From positions 1 through 64,000 of the forward strand of contig JASFAU010000018.1 of NCBI GenBank assembly GCA_039704465.1: 64,000 nucleotides of DNA, written 5' to 3'. Below, piece by piece: positions 1 through 13,700 of the stretch. The translations under genes were made by a program, and so were the position numbers. Below the pieces are notes generated by a model. The model searched no databases and had not been told where the DNA came from. It saw nothing but the letters and a program-made list of their open reading frames with translations. Within the stretch, counting starts at the first letter, position 1; every line of letters begins with the position of its first letter. Source of the DNA: Plasmodiophora brassicae. Lineage: Eukaryota > Endomyxa > Phytomyxea > Plasmodiophorida > Plasmodiophoridae.

Positions 1-47
1 ACCCTAAAACCTAAAAAACCTAAAACCTAAAACCTAAAACCTAAATC
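1..47. repeat. Chromosome-end telomere repeat (C-rich strand)
   Basis: Six head-to-tail units of the form CCTAAAA (one CCCTAAAA at the start, one expanded in A, one shortened to CCTAAA). The complementary strand reads TTTTAGG or TTTTAGGG towards the end of the window. A C-rich strand reading inwards from base 1 is the orientation expected at a left chromosome end. The tract is short and imperfect, so it is probably the proximal, degenerate part of a longer telomere trimmed by assembly. Variable A-run length could be biological or a homopolymer error. Confidence 0.85.
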
Positions 48-776
48 CCGTCCATCTCCTTTCCAGGAGTCTGTGGAATCGGTTCCGATCCTCACATCCT
101 CTGTTTCCTCTTCCTCCCCTTCCCAGAGAGGTGGCATCTCGTTTGCCATATTGTGCACTTCATCCATGACGTCATTCCCCTTCTTCGGCGTGCTCTTAAT
201 GAGTACGTCCAGGGCCTTCTTTGGGTGGATACCCAAGTCGTCCAACAGCCTCTCCCTAGGATTATTTCCTTTTCAGGAATGTCCCATACAAGGCATCGGC
301 GCCGGCGAGTGATCAGTTCGCCTGCCGTCGTCGTCAGTCCCAGATCCAGTATCATCACATGGTAGGCTGTGTGCTTCGTTTCTCTGTCTACCAGACAGAA
401 CGTTTCCGGCTTCTGGAGGTTCTCCATTGTTAACAATGGGTCCCGCTCCATTAGCTCGCGCGCTATGGTCAATGGCATCAGAACGTCAACCGATGTCGCT
501 CCACTGTCCAGAACCCCAACGTAGTCTTCCTCATGTCCGTTTACACGAACGACTACTTGGTCCCCTGTCCTCTGCGCCCCCTCCGACACTCTTCCTACCA
601 CTGGAAGCCATGGGTACTCTGACAAGTCGTCATCTTTATCAGATTTGGCCTTACGGGGTCCATCCCTTCCCGTTGGCCCCTTGCGGCGATCCTTCAGCAG
701 GTCTGCGACCTGCTTCTTGGTAAGGCTTCTTCGGGCAACGAAACGCTGGATGTCAACCTCGTCACAGTTGAAACAT
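27..776 (-). pseudogene. Retroviral-type aspartic protease domain, truncated at telomere
   Basis: The active-site motif VLDSGATS lies at about 494-515 (minus strand), followed by a flap-like hydrophobic region and, near 240-260, EIILGR, the conserved ILGR box that ends retropepsins. At that point the frame is lost. The next frame (245 to 27) resumes with DDLGIHPKKALDVLI, the usual continuation after ILGR-x-LL, then reads an acidic linker into the telomere. The domain order gag-protease-(pol missing) is that of an LTR retrotransposon. Catalytic Asp-Ser-Gly is present; the C-terminal polyprotein is lost. Confidence 0.75.
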
Positions 777-1568
777 CGCAGGTCCTTCCGGTGTCGTTTC
801 GTGTCCCGGCCTCCATCGCCTCCCTCATCCGTCTGCGCCCCTCGCTTCCTCGGGGTGGGTTTGACCTTTCCCTTCCCCTTGCCATCCTCACGTCCCGGCT
901 CCATGTACAACATCGTCTCCTCATACGATGCAGCTCGTTCCTTCAGCACCCGATAGAATTCCAAAGGGTCCTTCTGGAGATCGGTCTGGCGCTTCATGAC
1001 GAGGGTCCGCATGAGCGCTTGTAAACCGGATGGGCGCACAGCACCCAGTAGGTACTTGACCAGGTTCTTCCGTCCCTCGCGGGACGTGAAGAGGTCCTGC
1101 CACCCGTTGCGCGCGACCAATTCCTCGTACTGCTGCACGAGGTTCACGACCCTGCCGCTGGTGTGGTGATGGTCAGCTTCATCGCCAGCTTCCGCATCTC
1201 CCGGTCGATGTTCGCGTCCGTCGAGCGATCCTGCTCGAGATGCCTCTTCATCCAGTCCATCAGGTCGCTCTCCGTCACCCCCTCGGCGTCCGTGCCGAGT
1301 TCCCACTGCAGATCGCCCTGAGCAGACCGGGGTCGATCATACTCCTCACTGACCGTGGGATCTGGCCCTTGGCATTCGGATCGTCCCGGAAGTGATTCCG
1401 ATACGTCTTCAGCTCGGCCATGAACGTCGTGACGGCCTTGCGGTCCATGCTCTTCAAGGTCGGCGCCTTGTTCATCTGCAGGACGATCGTTGAGCCTTGC
1501 ACGCTCTGTCCTTGTTGTCGATCATCGACGTCATCTTCCAGCAGCATCTCCTGCGCGGTGGCCACCAT
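48..1568 (-). mobile_element. LTR-retrotransposon remnant (gag-protease only), capped by telomere
   Basis: Minus-strand coding sequence for a gag polyprotein followed by a retroviral-type aspartic protease. It reads towards the chromosome end and runs straight into telomere repeat where reverse transcriptase, RNase H and integrase would be expected. No LTR is recognisable on either side. On the inner side the sequence passes through about 220 unassigned bases into satellite. At least three frameshifts show that the copy is dead. The family (Ty3-like or other) cannot be assigned without the polymerase. Confidence 0.75.
777..1568 (-). pseudogene. gag: Retrotransposon gag, frameshifted
   Basis: The likely start is the ATG at 1568-1566. 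The first frame (to about 1320) is an acidic, helical capsid-like segment. A second frame, about 1330-1150, carries an acidic/basic helical stretch containing DLMDWMKRHLEQD and ends at TGA. A third frame continues from about 1160 with VVNLVQQYEELVARNGWQDL and a Lys/Arg-rich tail. The zinc knuckle at about 762-776 keeps only the first Cys-x2-Cys (CFNC); the His and last Cys of a CCHC knuckle are missing. Two frame changes in 250 bases and the damaged knuckle mark a pseudogene. Assignment to gag rests on composition, the knuckle remnant and the protease that follows. Confidence 0.65.
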
Positions 1569-1790
1569 CGCGTCCTTCTTTGAAACCTTCCCCGAAAGGA
1601 TGTTCAAGAGATCTCTGTGACGTCCCAACGGTGATGGTATATCAGCCGTGTAGTATAATCGTCTGTGTCCCCGACCTGCAGCTCCCACGGACGCCGTGCG
1701 GACTCCGTGCGCACTCCGTGCATGTCCGTCATTCTTAGGGCGGCCTAGCCGGATCACAGCTATTCTTGTCTTATAGCTTGGAGCCGGCAC
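1569..1790. other. Unassigned junction between retroelement remnant and satellite
   Basis: No gene is visible. The stretch has several short CCGTGC/CGGAC direct repeats around 1690-1725 and a locally AT-rich segment near 1640-1660. It could hold part of the retroelement's 5' untranslated region or LTR, but no matching terminal repeat is present in the window. Confidence 0.4.
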
Positions 1791-4700
1791 AGGCGAACAG
1801 CACGCAGATGCACAGCAGTTCTCAGCGGACGCCGTCACCGCCGCCGACCAACTGTCAACAGCCGCGTCTCGAATCGACAGGCAACCGGCACACGTACTGA
1901 AAGGGCGTTGGAAATGCTGTCCGATGCTCCTGGTTTCAGAGCAATATGGAATTTCCCGACGGCGAACAGCACGCAGATGCACAGCAGTTCTCAGCGGACG
2001 CCGTCACCGCCGCCGACCAACTGTCAACAGCCGCGTTTCGAATCGACAGGCAACCGGCACACGTACTGAAAGGGCGTTGGAAATGCTGTCCGATGCTCCT
2101 TGTTTCAGAGCAATATGGAATTTCCCGACGGCGAACAGCACGCAGATGCACAGCAGTTCTCAGCGGACGCCGTCACCGCCGCCGACCAACTGTCAACAGC
2201 CGCGTCTCGAATCGACAGGCAACCGGCACACGTACTGAAAGGGCGTTTGAAATGCTGTCCGATGCTCCTGGTTTCAGAGCAATATGGAATTTCCCGACGG
2301 CGAACAGCACGCAGATGCACAGCAGTTCTCAGCGGACGCCGTCACCGCCGCCGACCAACTGTCAACAGCCGCGTCTCGAATCGACAGGCAACCGGCACAC
2401 GTACTGAAAGGGCGTTGGAAATGCTGTCCGATGCTCCTGGTTTCAGAGCAATATGGAATTTACCGACGGCGAACAGCACGCAGATGCACAGCAGTTCTCA
2501 GCGGACGCCGTCACCGCCGCCGACCAACTGTCAACAGCCGCGTCTCGAATCGACAGGCAACCGGCACACGTACTGAAAGGGCGTTGGAAATGCTGTCCGA
2601 TGCTCCTGGTTTCAGAGCAATATGGAATTTCCCGAAGGCGAACAGCACGCAGATGCACAGCAGTTCTCAGCGGACGCCGTCACCGCCGCCGACCAACTGT
2701 CAACAGCCGCGTCTCGAATCGACAGGCAACCGGCACACGTACTGAAAGGGCGTTGGAAATGCTGTCCGATGTTCCTGGTTTCAGAGCAATATGGAATTTA
2801 CCGAAGGCGAACAGCACGCAGATGCACAGCAGTTCTCAGCGGACGCCGTCACCGCCGCCGACCAACTGTCAACAGCCGCGTTTCGAATCGACAGGCAACC
2901 GGCACACGTACTGAAAGGGCGTTGGAAATGCTGTCCGATGCTCCTTGTTTCAGAGCAATATGGAATTTCCCGACGGCGAACAGCACGCAGATGCACAGCA
3001 GTTCTCAGCGGACGCCGTCACCGCCGCCGACCAACTGTCAACAGCCGCGTCTCGAATCGACAGGCAACCGGCACACGTACTGAAAGGGCGTTTGAAATGC
3101 TGTCCGATGCTCCTGGTTTCAGAGCAATATGGAATTTCCCGACGGCGAACAGCACGCAGATGCACAGCAGTTCTCAGCGGACGCCGTCACCGCCGCCGAC
3201 CAACTGTCAACAGCCGCGTCTCGAATCGACAGGCAACCGGCACACGTACTGAAAGGGCGTTGGAAATGCTGTCCGATGCTCCTGGTTTCAGAGCAATATG
3301 GAATTTACCGACGGCGAACAGCACGCAGATGCACAGCAGTTCTCAGCGGACGCCGTCACCGCCGCCGACCAACTGTCAACAGCCGCGTCTCGAATCGACA
3401 GGCAACCGGCACACGTACTGAAAGGGCGTTGGAAATGCTGTCCGATGCTCCTGGTTTCAGAGCAATATGGAATTTCCCGAAGGCGAACAGCACGCAGATG
3501 CACAGCAGTTCTCAGCGGACGCCGTCACCGCCGCCGACCAACTGTCAACAGCCGCGTCTCGAATCGACAGGCAACCGGCACACGTACTGAAAGGGCGTTG
3601 GAAATGCTGTCCGATGCTCCTGGTTTCAGAGCAATATGGAATTTCCCGAAGGCGAACAGCACGCAGATGCACAGCAGTTCTCAGCGGACGCCGTCACCGC
3701 CGCCGACCAACTGTCAACAGCCGCGTCTCGAATCGACAGGCAACCGGCACACGTACTGAAAGGGCGTTGGAAATGCTGTCCGATGTTCCTGGTTTCAGAG
3801 CAATATGGAATTTACCGAAGGCGAACAGCACGCAGATGCACAGCAGTTCTCAGCGGACGCCGTCACCGCCGCCGACCAACTGTCAACAGCCGCGTTTCGA
3901 ATCGACAGGCAACCGGCACACGTACTGAAAGGGCGTTGGAAATGCTGTCCGATGCTCCTTGTTTCAGAGCAATATGGAATTTCCCGACGGCGAACAGCAC
4001 GCAGATGCACAGCAGTTCTCAGCGGACGCCGTCACCGCCGCCGACCAACTGTCAACAGCCGCGTCTCGAATCGACAGGCAACCGGCACACGTACTGAAAG
4101 GGCGTTTGAAATGCTGTCCGATGCTCCTGGTTTCAGAGCAATATGGAATTTCCCGACGGCGAACAGCACGCAGATGCACAGCAGTTCTCAGCGGACGCCG
4201 TCACCGCCGCCGACCAACTGTCAACAGCCGCGTCTCGAATCGACAGGCAACCGGCACACGTACTGAAAGGGCGTTGGAAATGCTGTCCGATGCTCCTGGT
4301 TTCAGAGCAATATGGAATTTACCGACGGCGAACAGCACGCAGATGCACAGCAGTTCTCAGCGGACGCCGTCACCGCCGCCGACCAACTGTCAACAGCCGC
4401 GTCTCGAATCGACAGGCAACCGGCACACGTACTGAAAGGGCGTTGGAAATGCTGTCCGATGCTCCTGGTTTCAGAGCAATATGGAATTTCCCGAAGGCGA
4501 ACAGCACGCAGATGCACAGCAGTTCTCAGCGGACGCCGTCACCGCCGCCGACCAACTGTCAACAGCCGCGTCTCGAATCGACAGGCAACCGGCACACGTA
4601 CTGAAAGGGCGTTGGAAATGCTGTCCGATGCTCCTGGTTTCAGAGCAATATGGAATTTCCCGAAGGCGAACAGCACGCAGATGCACAGCAGTTCTCAGCG

Positions 4701-7700
4701 GACGCCGTCACCGCCGCCGACCAACTGTCAACAGCCGCGTCTCGAATCGACAGGCAACCGGCACACGTACTGAAAGGGCGTTGGAAATGCTGTCCGATGC
4801 TCCTGGTTTCAGAGCAATATGGAATTTCCCGAAGGCGAACAGCACGCAGATGCACAGCAGTTCTCAGCGGACGCCGTCACCGCCGCCGACCAACTGTCAA
4901 CAGCCGCGTCTCGAATCGACAGGCAACCGGCACACGTACTGAAAGGGCGTTGGAAATGCTGTCCGATGCTCCTGGTTTCAGAGCAATATGGAATTTACCG
5001 ACGGCGAACAGCACGCAGATGCACAGCAGTTCTCAGCGGACGCCGTCACCGCCGCCGACCAACTGTCAACAGCCGCGTCTCGAATCGACAGGCAACCGGC
5101 ACACGTACTGAAAGGGCGTTGGAAATGCTGTCCGATGCTCCTGGTTTCAGAGCAATATGGAATTTCCCGACGGCGAACAGCACGCAGATGCACAGCAGTT
5201 CTCAGCGGACGCCGTCACCGCCGCCGACCAACTGTCAACAGCCGCGTTTCGAATCGACAGGCAACCGGCACACGTACTGAAAGGGCGTTGGAAATGCTGT
5301 CCGATGCTCCTTGTTTCAGAGCAATATGGAATTTCCCGACGGCGAACAGCACGCAGATGCACAGCAGTTCTCAGCGGACGCCGTCACCGCCGCCGACCAA
5401 CTGTCAACAGCCGCGTCTCGAATCGACAGGCAACCGGCACACGTACTGAAAGGGCGTTTGAAATGCTGTCCGATGCTCCTGGTTTCAGAGCAATATGGAA
5501 TTTCCCGACGGCGAACAGCACGCAGATGCACAGCAGTTCTCAGCGGACGCCGTCACCGCCGCCGACCAACTGTCAACAGCCGCGTCTCGAATCGACAGGC
5601 AACCGGCACACGTACTGAAAGGGCGTTGGAAATGCTGTCCGATGCTCCTGGTTTCAGAGCAATATGGAATTTACCGACGGCGAACAGCACGCAGATGCAC
5701 AGCAGTTCTCAGCGGACGCCGTCACCGCCGCCGACCAACTGTCAACAGCCGCGTCTCGAATCGACAGGCAACCGGCACACGTACTGAAAGGGCGTTGGAA
5801 ATGCTGTCCGATGCTCCTGGTTTCAGAGCAATATGGAATTTCCCGAAGGCGAACAGCACGCAGATGCACAGCAGTTCTCAGCGGACGCCGTCACCGCCGC
5901 CGACCAACTGTCAACAGCCGCGTCTCGAATCGACAGGCAACCGGCACACGTACTGAAAGGGCGTTGGAAATGCTGTCCGATGCTCCTGGTTTCAGAGCAA
6001 TATGGAATTTACCGACGGCGAACAGCACGCAGATGCACAGCAGTTCTCAGCGGACGCCGTCACCGCCGCCGACCAACTGTCAACAGCCGCGTCTCGAATC
6101 GACAGGCAACCGGCACACGTACTGAAAGGGCGTTGGAAATGCTGTCCGATGCTCCTGGTTTCAGAGCAATATGGAATTTCCCGACGGCGAACAGCACGCA
6201 GATGCACAGCAGTTCTCAGCGGACGCCGTCACCGCCGCCGACCAACTGTCAACAGCCGCGTCTCGAATCGACAGGCAACCGGCACACGTACTGAAAGGGC
6301 GTTGGAAATGCTGTCCGATGCTCCTGGTTTCAGAGCAATATGGAATTTCCCGAAGGCGAACAGCACGCAGATGCACAGCAGTTCTCAGCGGACGCCGTCA
6401 CCGCCGCCGACCAACTGTCAACAGCCGCGTCTCGAATCGACAGGCAACCGGCACACGTACTGAAAGGGCGTTGGAAATGCTGTCCGATGCACCTGGTTTC
6501 AGAGCAATATGGAATTTCCCGAAGGCGAACAGCACGCAGATGCACAGCAGTTCTCAGCGGACGCCGTCACCGCCGCCGACCAACTGTCAACAGCCGCGTC
6601 TCGAATCGACAGGCAACCGGCACACGTACTGAAAGGGCGTTGGAAATGCTGTCCGATGTTCCTGGTTTCAGAGCAATATGGAATTTACCGAAGGCGAACA
6701 GCACGCAGATGCACAGCAGTTCTCAGCGGACGCCGTCACCGCCGCCGACCAACTGTCAACAGCCGCGTCTCGAATCGACAGGCAACCGGCACACGTACTG
6801 AAAGGGCGTTGGAAATGCTGTCCGATGTTCCTGGTTTCAGAGCAATATGGAATTTACCGAAGGCGAACAGCACGCAGATGCACAGCAGTTCTCAGCGGAC
6901 GCCGTCACCGCCGCCGACCAACTGTCAACAGCCGCGTTTCGAATCGACAGGCAACCGGCACACGTACTGAAAGGGCGTTGGAAATGCTGTCCGATGCTCC
7001 TTGTTTCAGAGCAATATGGAATTTCCCGACGGCGAACAGCACGCAGATGCACAGCAGTTCTCAGCGGACGCCGTCACCGCCGCCGACCAACTGTCAACAG
7101 CCGCGTCTCGAATCGACAGGCAACCGGCACACGTACTGAAAGGGCGTTTGAAATGCTGTCCGATGCTCCTGGTTTCAGAGCAATATGGAATTTCCCGACG
7201 GCGAACAGCACGCAGATGCACAGCAGTTCTCAGCGGACGCCGTCACCGCCGCCGACCAACTGTCAACAGCCGCGTCTCGAATCGACAGGCAACCGGCACA
7301 CGTACTGAAAGGGCGTTGGAAATGCTGTCCGATGCTCCTGGTTTCAGAGCAATATGGAATTTACCGACGGCGAACAGCACGCAGATGCACAGCAGTTCTC
7401 AGCGGACGCCGTCACCGCCGCCGACCAACTGTCAACAGCCGCGTCTCGAATCGACAGGCAACCGGCACACGTACTGAAAAAGCGGCGTTGGAAATGCTGT
7501 CCGATGCTCCTGGTTTCAGAGCAATATGGAATTTCCCGAAGGCGAACAGCACGCAGATGCACAGCAGTTCTCAGCGGACGCCGTCACCGCCGCCGACCAA
7601 CTGTCAACAGCCGCGTCTCGAATCGACAGGCAACCGGCACACGTACTGAAAGGGCGTTGGAAATGCTGTCCGATGCTCCTGGTTTCAGAGCAATATGGAA

Positions 7701-10700
7701 TTTACCGACGGCGAACAGCACGCAGATGCACAGCAGTTCTCAGCGGACGCCGTCACCGCCGCCGACCAACTGTCAACAGCCGCGTCTCGAATCGACAGGC
7801 AACCGGCACACGTACTGAAAGGGCGTTGGAAATGCTGTCCGATGCTCCTGGTTTCAGAGCAATATGGAATTTCCCGACGGCGAACAGCACGCAGATGCAC
7901 AGCAGTTCTCAGCGGACGCCGTCACCGCCGCCGACCAACTGTCAACAGCCGCGTCTCGAATCGACAGGCAACCGGCACACGTACTGAAAGGGCGTTGGAA
8001 ATGCTGTCCGATGCTCCTGGTTTCAGAGCAATATGGAATTTCCCGAAGGCGAACAGCACGCAGATGCACAGCAGTTCTCAGCGGACGCCGTCACCGCCGC
8101 CGACCAACTGTCAACAGCCGCGTCTCGAATCGACAGGCAACCGGCACACGTACTGAAAGGGCGTTGGAAATGCTGTCCGATGCTCCTGGTTTCAGAGCAA
8201 TATGGAATTTACCGAAGGCGAACAGCACGCAGATGCACAGCAGTTCTCAGCGGACGCCGTCACCGCCGCCGACCAACTGTCAACAGCCGCGTCTCGAATC
8301 GACAGGCAACCGGCACACGTACTGAAAGGGCGTTGGAAATGCTGTCCGATGCTCCTGGTTTCAGAGCAATATGGAATTTACCGACGGCGAACAGCACGCA
8401 GATGCACAGCAGTTCTCAGCGGACGCCGTCACCGCCGCCGACCAACTGTCAACAGCCGCGTCTCGAATCGACAGGCCCGGCACACGTACTGAAAGGGCGT
8501 TGGAAATGCTGTCCGATGCTCCTGGTTTCAGAGCAATATGGAATTTCCCGAAGGCGAACAGCACGCAGATGCACAGCAGTTCTCAGCGGACGCCGTCACC
8601 GCCGCCGACCAACTGTCAACAGCCGCGTCTCGAATCGACAGGCAACCGGCACACGTACTGAAAGGGCGTTGGAAATGCTGTCCGATGTTCCTGGTTTCAG
8701 AGCAATATGGAATTTACCGAAGGCGAACAGCACGCAGATGCACAGCAGTTCTCAGCGGACGCCGTCACCGCCGCCGACCAACTGTCAACAGCCGCGTTTC
8801 GAATCGACAGGCAACCGGCACACGTACTGAAAGGGCGTTGGAAATGCTGTCCGATGCTCCTTGTTTCAGAGCAATATGGAATTTCCCGACGGCGAACAGC
8901 ACGCAGATGCACAGCAGTTCTCAGCGGACGCCGTCACCGCCGCCGACCAACTGTCAACAGCCGCGTCTCGAATCGACAGGCAACCGGCACACGTACTGAA
9001 AGGGCGTTTGAAATGCTGTCCGATGCTCCTGGTTTCAGAGCAATATGGAATTTCCCGACGGCGAACAGCACGCAGATGCACAGCAGTTCTCAGCGGACGC
9101 CGTCACCGCCGCCGACCAACTGTCAACAGCCGCGTCTCGAATCGACAGGCAACCGGCACACGTACTGAAAGGGCGTTGGAAATGCTGTCCGATGCTCCTG
9201 GTTTCAGAGCAATATGGAATTTACCGACGGCGAACAGCACGCAGATGCACAGCAGTTCTCAGCGGACGCCGTCACCGCCGCCGACCAACTGTCAACAGCC
9301 GCGTCTCGAATCGACAGGCAACCGGCACACGTACTGAAAGGGCGTTGGAAATGCTGTCCGATGCTCCTGGTTTCAGAGCAATATGGAATTTCCCGAAGGC
9401 GAACAGCACGCAGATGCACAGCAGTTCTCAGCGGACGCCGTCACCGCCGCCGACCAACTGTCAACAGCCGCGTCTCGAATCGAATCGACAGGCAACCGGC
9501 ACACGTACTGAAAGGGCGTTGGAAATGCTGTCCGATGCTCCTGGTTTCAGAGCAATATGGAATTTCCCGAAGGCGAACAGCACGCAGATGCACAGCAGTT
9601 CTCAGCGGACGCCGTCACCGCCGCCGACCAACTGTCAACAGCCGCGTCTCGAATCGACAGGCAACCGGCACACGTACTGAAAGGGCGTTGGAAATGCTGT
9701 CCGATGCTCCTGGTTTCAGAGCAATATGGAATTTACCGACGGCGAACAGCACGCAGATGCACAGCAGTTCTCAGCGGACGCCGTCACCGCCGCCGACCAA
9801 CTGTCAACAGCCGCGTCTCGAATCGACAGGCAACCGGCACACGTACTGAAAGGGCGTTGGAAATGCTGTCCGATGCTCCTGGTTTCAGAGCAATATGGAA
9901 TTTCCCGAAGGCGAACAGCACGCAGATGCACAGCAGTTCTCAGCGGACGCCGTCACCGCCGCCGACCAACTGTCAACAGCCGCGTCGTCTCGAATCGACA
10001 GGCAACCGGCACACGTACTGAAAGGGCGTTGGAAATGCTGTCCGATGTTCCTGGTTTCAGAGCAATATGGAATTTACCGAAGGCGAACAGCACGCAGATG
10101 CACAGCAGTTCTCAGCGGACGCCGTCACCGCCGCCGACCAACTGTCAACAGCCGCGTTTCGAATCGACAGGCAACCGGCACACGTACTGAAAGGGCGTTG
10201 GAAATGCTGTCCGATGCTCCTTGTTTCAGAGCAATATGGAATTTCCCGACGGCGAACAGCACGCAGATGCACAGCAGTTCTCAGCGGACGCCGTCACCGC
10301 CGCCGACCAACTGTCAACAGCCGCGTCTCGAATCGACAGGCAACAACCGGCACACGTACTGAAAGGGCGTTTGAAATGCTGTCCGATGCTCCTGGTTTCA
10401 GAGCAATATGGAATTTCCCGACGGCGAACAGCACGCAGATGCACAGCAGTTCTCAGCGGACGCCGTCACCGCCGCCGACCAACTGTCAACAGCCGCGTCT
10501 CGAATCGACAGGCAACCGGCACACGTACTGAAAGGGCGTTGGAAATGCTGTCCGATGCTCCTGGTTTCAGAGCAATATGGAATTTACCGACGGCGAACAG
10601 CACGCAGATGCACAGCAGTTCTCAGCGGACGCCGTCACCGCCGCCGACCAACTGTCAACAGCCGCGTCTCGAATCGACAGGCAACCGGCACACGTACTGA

Positions 10701-13700
10701 AAGGGCGTTGGAAATGCTGTCCGATGCTCCTGGTTTCAGAGCAATATGGAATTTCCCGAAGGCGAACAGCACGCAGATGCACAGCAGTTCTCAGCGGACG
10801 CCGTCACCGCCGCCGACCAACTGTCAACAGCCGCGTCTCGAATCGACAGGCAACCGGCACACGTACTGAAAGGGCGTTGGAAATGCTGTCCGATGCTCCT
10901 GGTTTCAGAGCAATATGGAATTTACCGACGGCGAACAGCACGCAGATGCACAGCAGTTCTCAGCGGACGCCGTCACCGCCCCGACCAACTGTCAACAGCC
11001 GCGTCTCGAATCGACAGGCAACCGGCACACGTACTGAAAGGGCGTTGGAAATGCTGTCCGATGCTCCTGGTTTCAGAGCAATATGGAATTTCCCGACGGC
11101 GAACAGCACGCAGATGCACAGCAGTTCTCAGCGGACGCCGTCACCGCCGCCGACCAACTGTCAACAGCCGCGTCTCGAATCGACAGGCAACCGGCACACG
11201 TACTGAAAGGGCGTTGGAAATGCTGTCCGATGCTCCTGGTTTCAGAGCAATATGGAATTTCCCGAAGGCGAACAGCACGCAGATGCACAGCAGTTCTCAG
11301 CGGACGCCGTCACCGCCGCCGACCAACTGTCAACAGCCGCGTCTCGAATCGACAGGCAACCGGCACACGTACTGAAAGGGCGTTGGAAATGCTGTCCGAT
11401 GCTCCTGGTTTCAGAGCAATATGGAATTTACCGAAGGCGAACAGCACGCAGATGCACAGCAGTTCTCAGCGGACGCCGTCACCGCCGCCGACCAACTGTC
11501 AACAGCCGCGTCTCGAATCGACAGGCAACCGGCACACGTACTGAAAGGGCGTTTGAAATGCTGTCCGATGCTCCTGGTTTCAGAGCACTATGGAATTTAC
11601 CGACGGCGAACAGCACGCAGATGCACAGCAGTTCTCAGCGGACGCCGTCACCGCCGCCGACCAACTGTCAACAGCCGCGTCTCGAATCGACAGGCAACCG
11701 GCACACGTACTGAAAGGGCGTTGGAAATGCTGTCCGATGCTCCTGGTTTCAGAGCAATATGGAATTTCCCGAAGGCGAACAGCACGCAGATGCACAGCAG
11801 TTCTCAGCGGACGCCGTCACCGCCGCCGACCAACTGTCAACAGCCGCGTCTCGAATCGACAGGCAACCGGCACACGTACTGAAAGGGCGTTGGAAATGCT
11901 GTCCGATGTTCCTGGTTTCAGAGCAATATGGAATTTACCGAAGGCGAACAGCACGCAGATGCACAGCAGTTCTCAGCGGACGCCGTCACCGCCGCCGACC
12001 AACTGTCAACAGCCGCGTTTCGAATCGACAGGCAACCGGCACACGTACTGAAAGGGCGTTGGAAATGCTGTCCGATGCTCCTTGTTTCAGAGCAATATGG
12101 AATTTCCCGACGGCGAACAGCACGCAGATGCACAGCAGTTCTCAGCGGACGCCGTCACCGCCGCCGACCAACTGTCAACAGCCGCGTCTCGAATCGACAG
12201 GCAACCGGCACACGTACTGAAAGGGCGTTTGAAATGCTGTCCGATGCTCCTGGTTTCAGAGCAATATGGAATTTCCCGACGGCGAACAGCACGCAGATGC
12301 ACAGCAGTTCTCAGCGGACGCCGTCACCGCCGCCGACCAACTGTCAACAGCCGCGTCTCGAATCGACAGGCAACCGGCACACGTACTGAAAGGGCGTTGG
12401 AAATGCTGTCCGATGCTCCTGGTTTCAGAGCAATATGGAATTTACCGACGGCGAACAGCACGCAGATGCACAGCAGTTCTCAGCGGACGCCGTCACCGCC
12501 GCCGACCAACTGTCAACAGCCGCGTCTCGAATCGACAGGCAACCGGCACACGTACTGAAAGGGCGTTGGAAATGCTGTCCGATGCTCCTGGTTTCAGAGC
12601 AATATGGAATTTCCCGAAGGCGAACAGCACGCAGATGCACAGCAGTTCTCAGCGGACGCCGTCACCGCCGCCGACCAACTGTCAACAGCCGCGTCTCGAA
12701 TCGACAGGCAACCGGCACACGTACTGAAAGGGCGTTGGAAATGCTGTCCGATGCTCCTGGTTTCAGAGCAATATGGAATTTCCCGAAGGCGAACAGCACG
12801 CAGATGCACAGCAGTTCTCAGCGGACGCCGTCACCGCCGCCGACCAACTGTCAACAGCCGCGTCTCGAATCGACAGGCAACCGGCACACGTACTGAAAGG
12901 GCGTTGGAAATGCTGTCCGATGTTCCTGGTTTCAGAGCAATATGGAATTTACCGAAGGCGAACAGCACGCAGATGCACAGCAGTTCTCAGCGGACGCCGT
13001 CACCGCCGCCGACCAACTGTCAACAGCCGCGTTTCGAATCGACAGGCAACCGGCACACGTACTGAAAGGGCGTTGGAAATGCTGTCCGATGCTCCTTGTT
13101 TCAGAGCAATATGGAATTTCCCGACGGCGAACAGCACGCAGATGCACAGCAGTTCTCAGCGGACGCCGTCACCGCCGCCGACCAACTGTCAACAGCCGCG
13201 TCTCGAATCGACAGGCAACCGGCACACGTACTGAAAGGGCGTTTGAAATGCTGTCCGATGCTCCTGGTTTCAGAGCAATATGGAATTTCCCGACGGCGAA
13301 CAGCACGCAGATGCACAGCAGTTCTCAGCGGACGCCGTCACCGCCGCCGACCAACTGTCAACAGCCGCGTCTCGAATCGACAGGCAACCGGCACACGTAC
13401 TGAAAGGGCGTTTGAAATGCTGTCCGATGCTCCTGGTTTCAGAGCAATATGGAATTTACCGACGGCGAACAGCACGCAGATGCACAGCAGTTCTCAGCGG
13501 ACGCCGTCACCGCCGCCGACCAACTGTCAACAGCCGCGTCTCGAATCGACAGGCAACCGGCACACGTACTGAAAGGGCGTTGGAAATGCTGTCCGATGCT
13601 CCTGGTTTCAGAGCAATATGGAATTTCCCGAAGGCGAACAGCACGCAGATGCACAGCAGTTCTCAGCGGACGCCGTCACCGCCGCCGACCAACTGTCAAC

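Noticed and set aside
48..1568. Integrated virus
   Set aside because: Only gag and protease of a retrotransposon type are visible, with no envelope or LTR; it is treated as an LTR-retrotransposon remnant.
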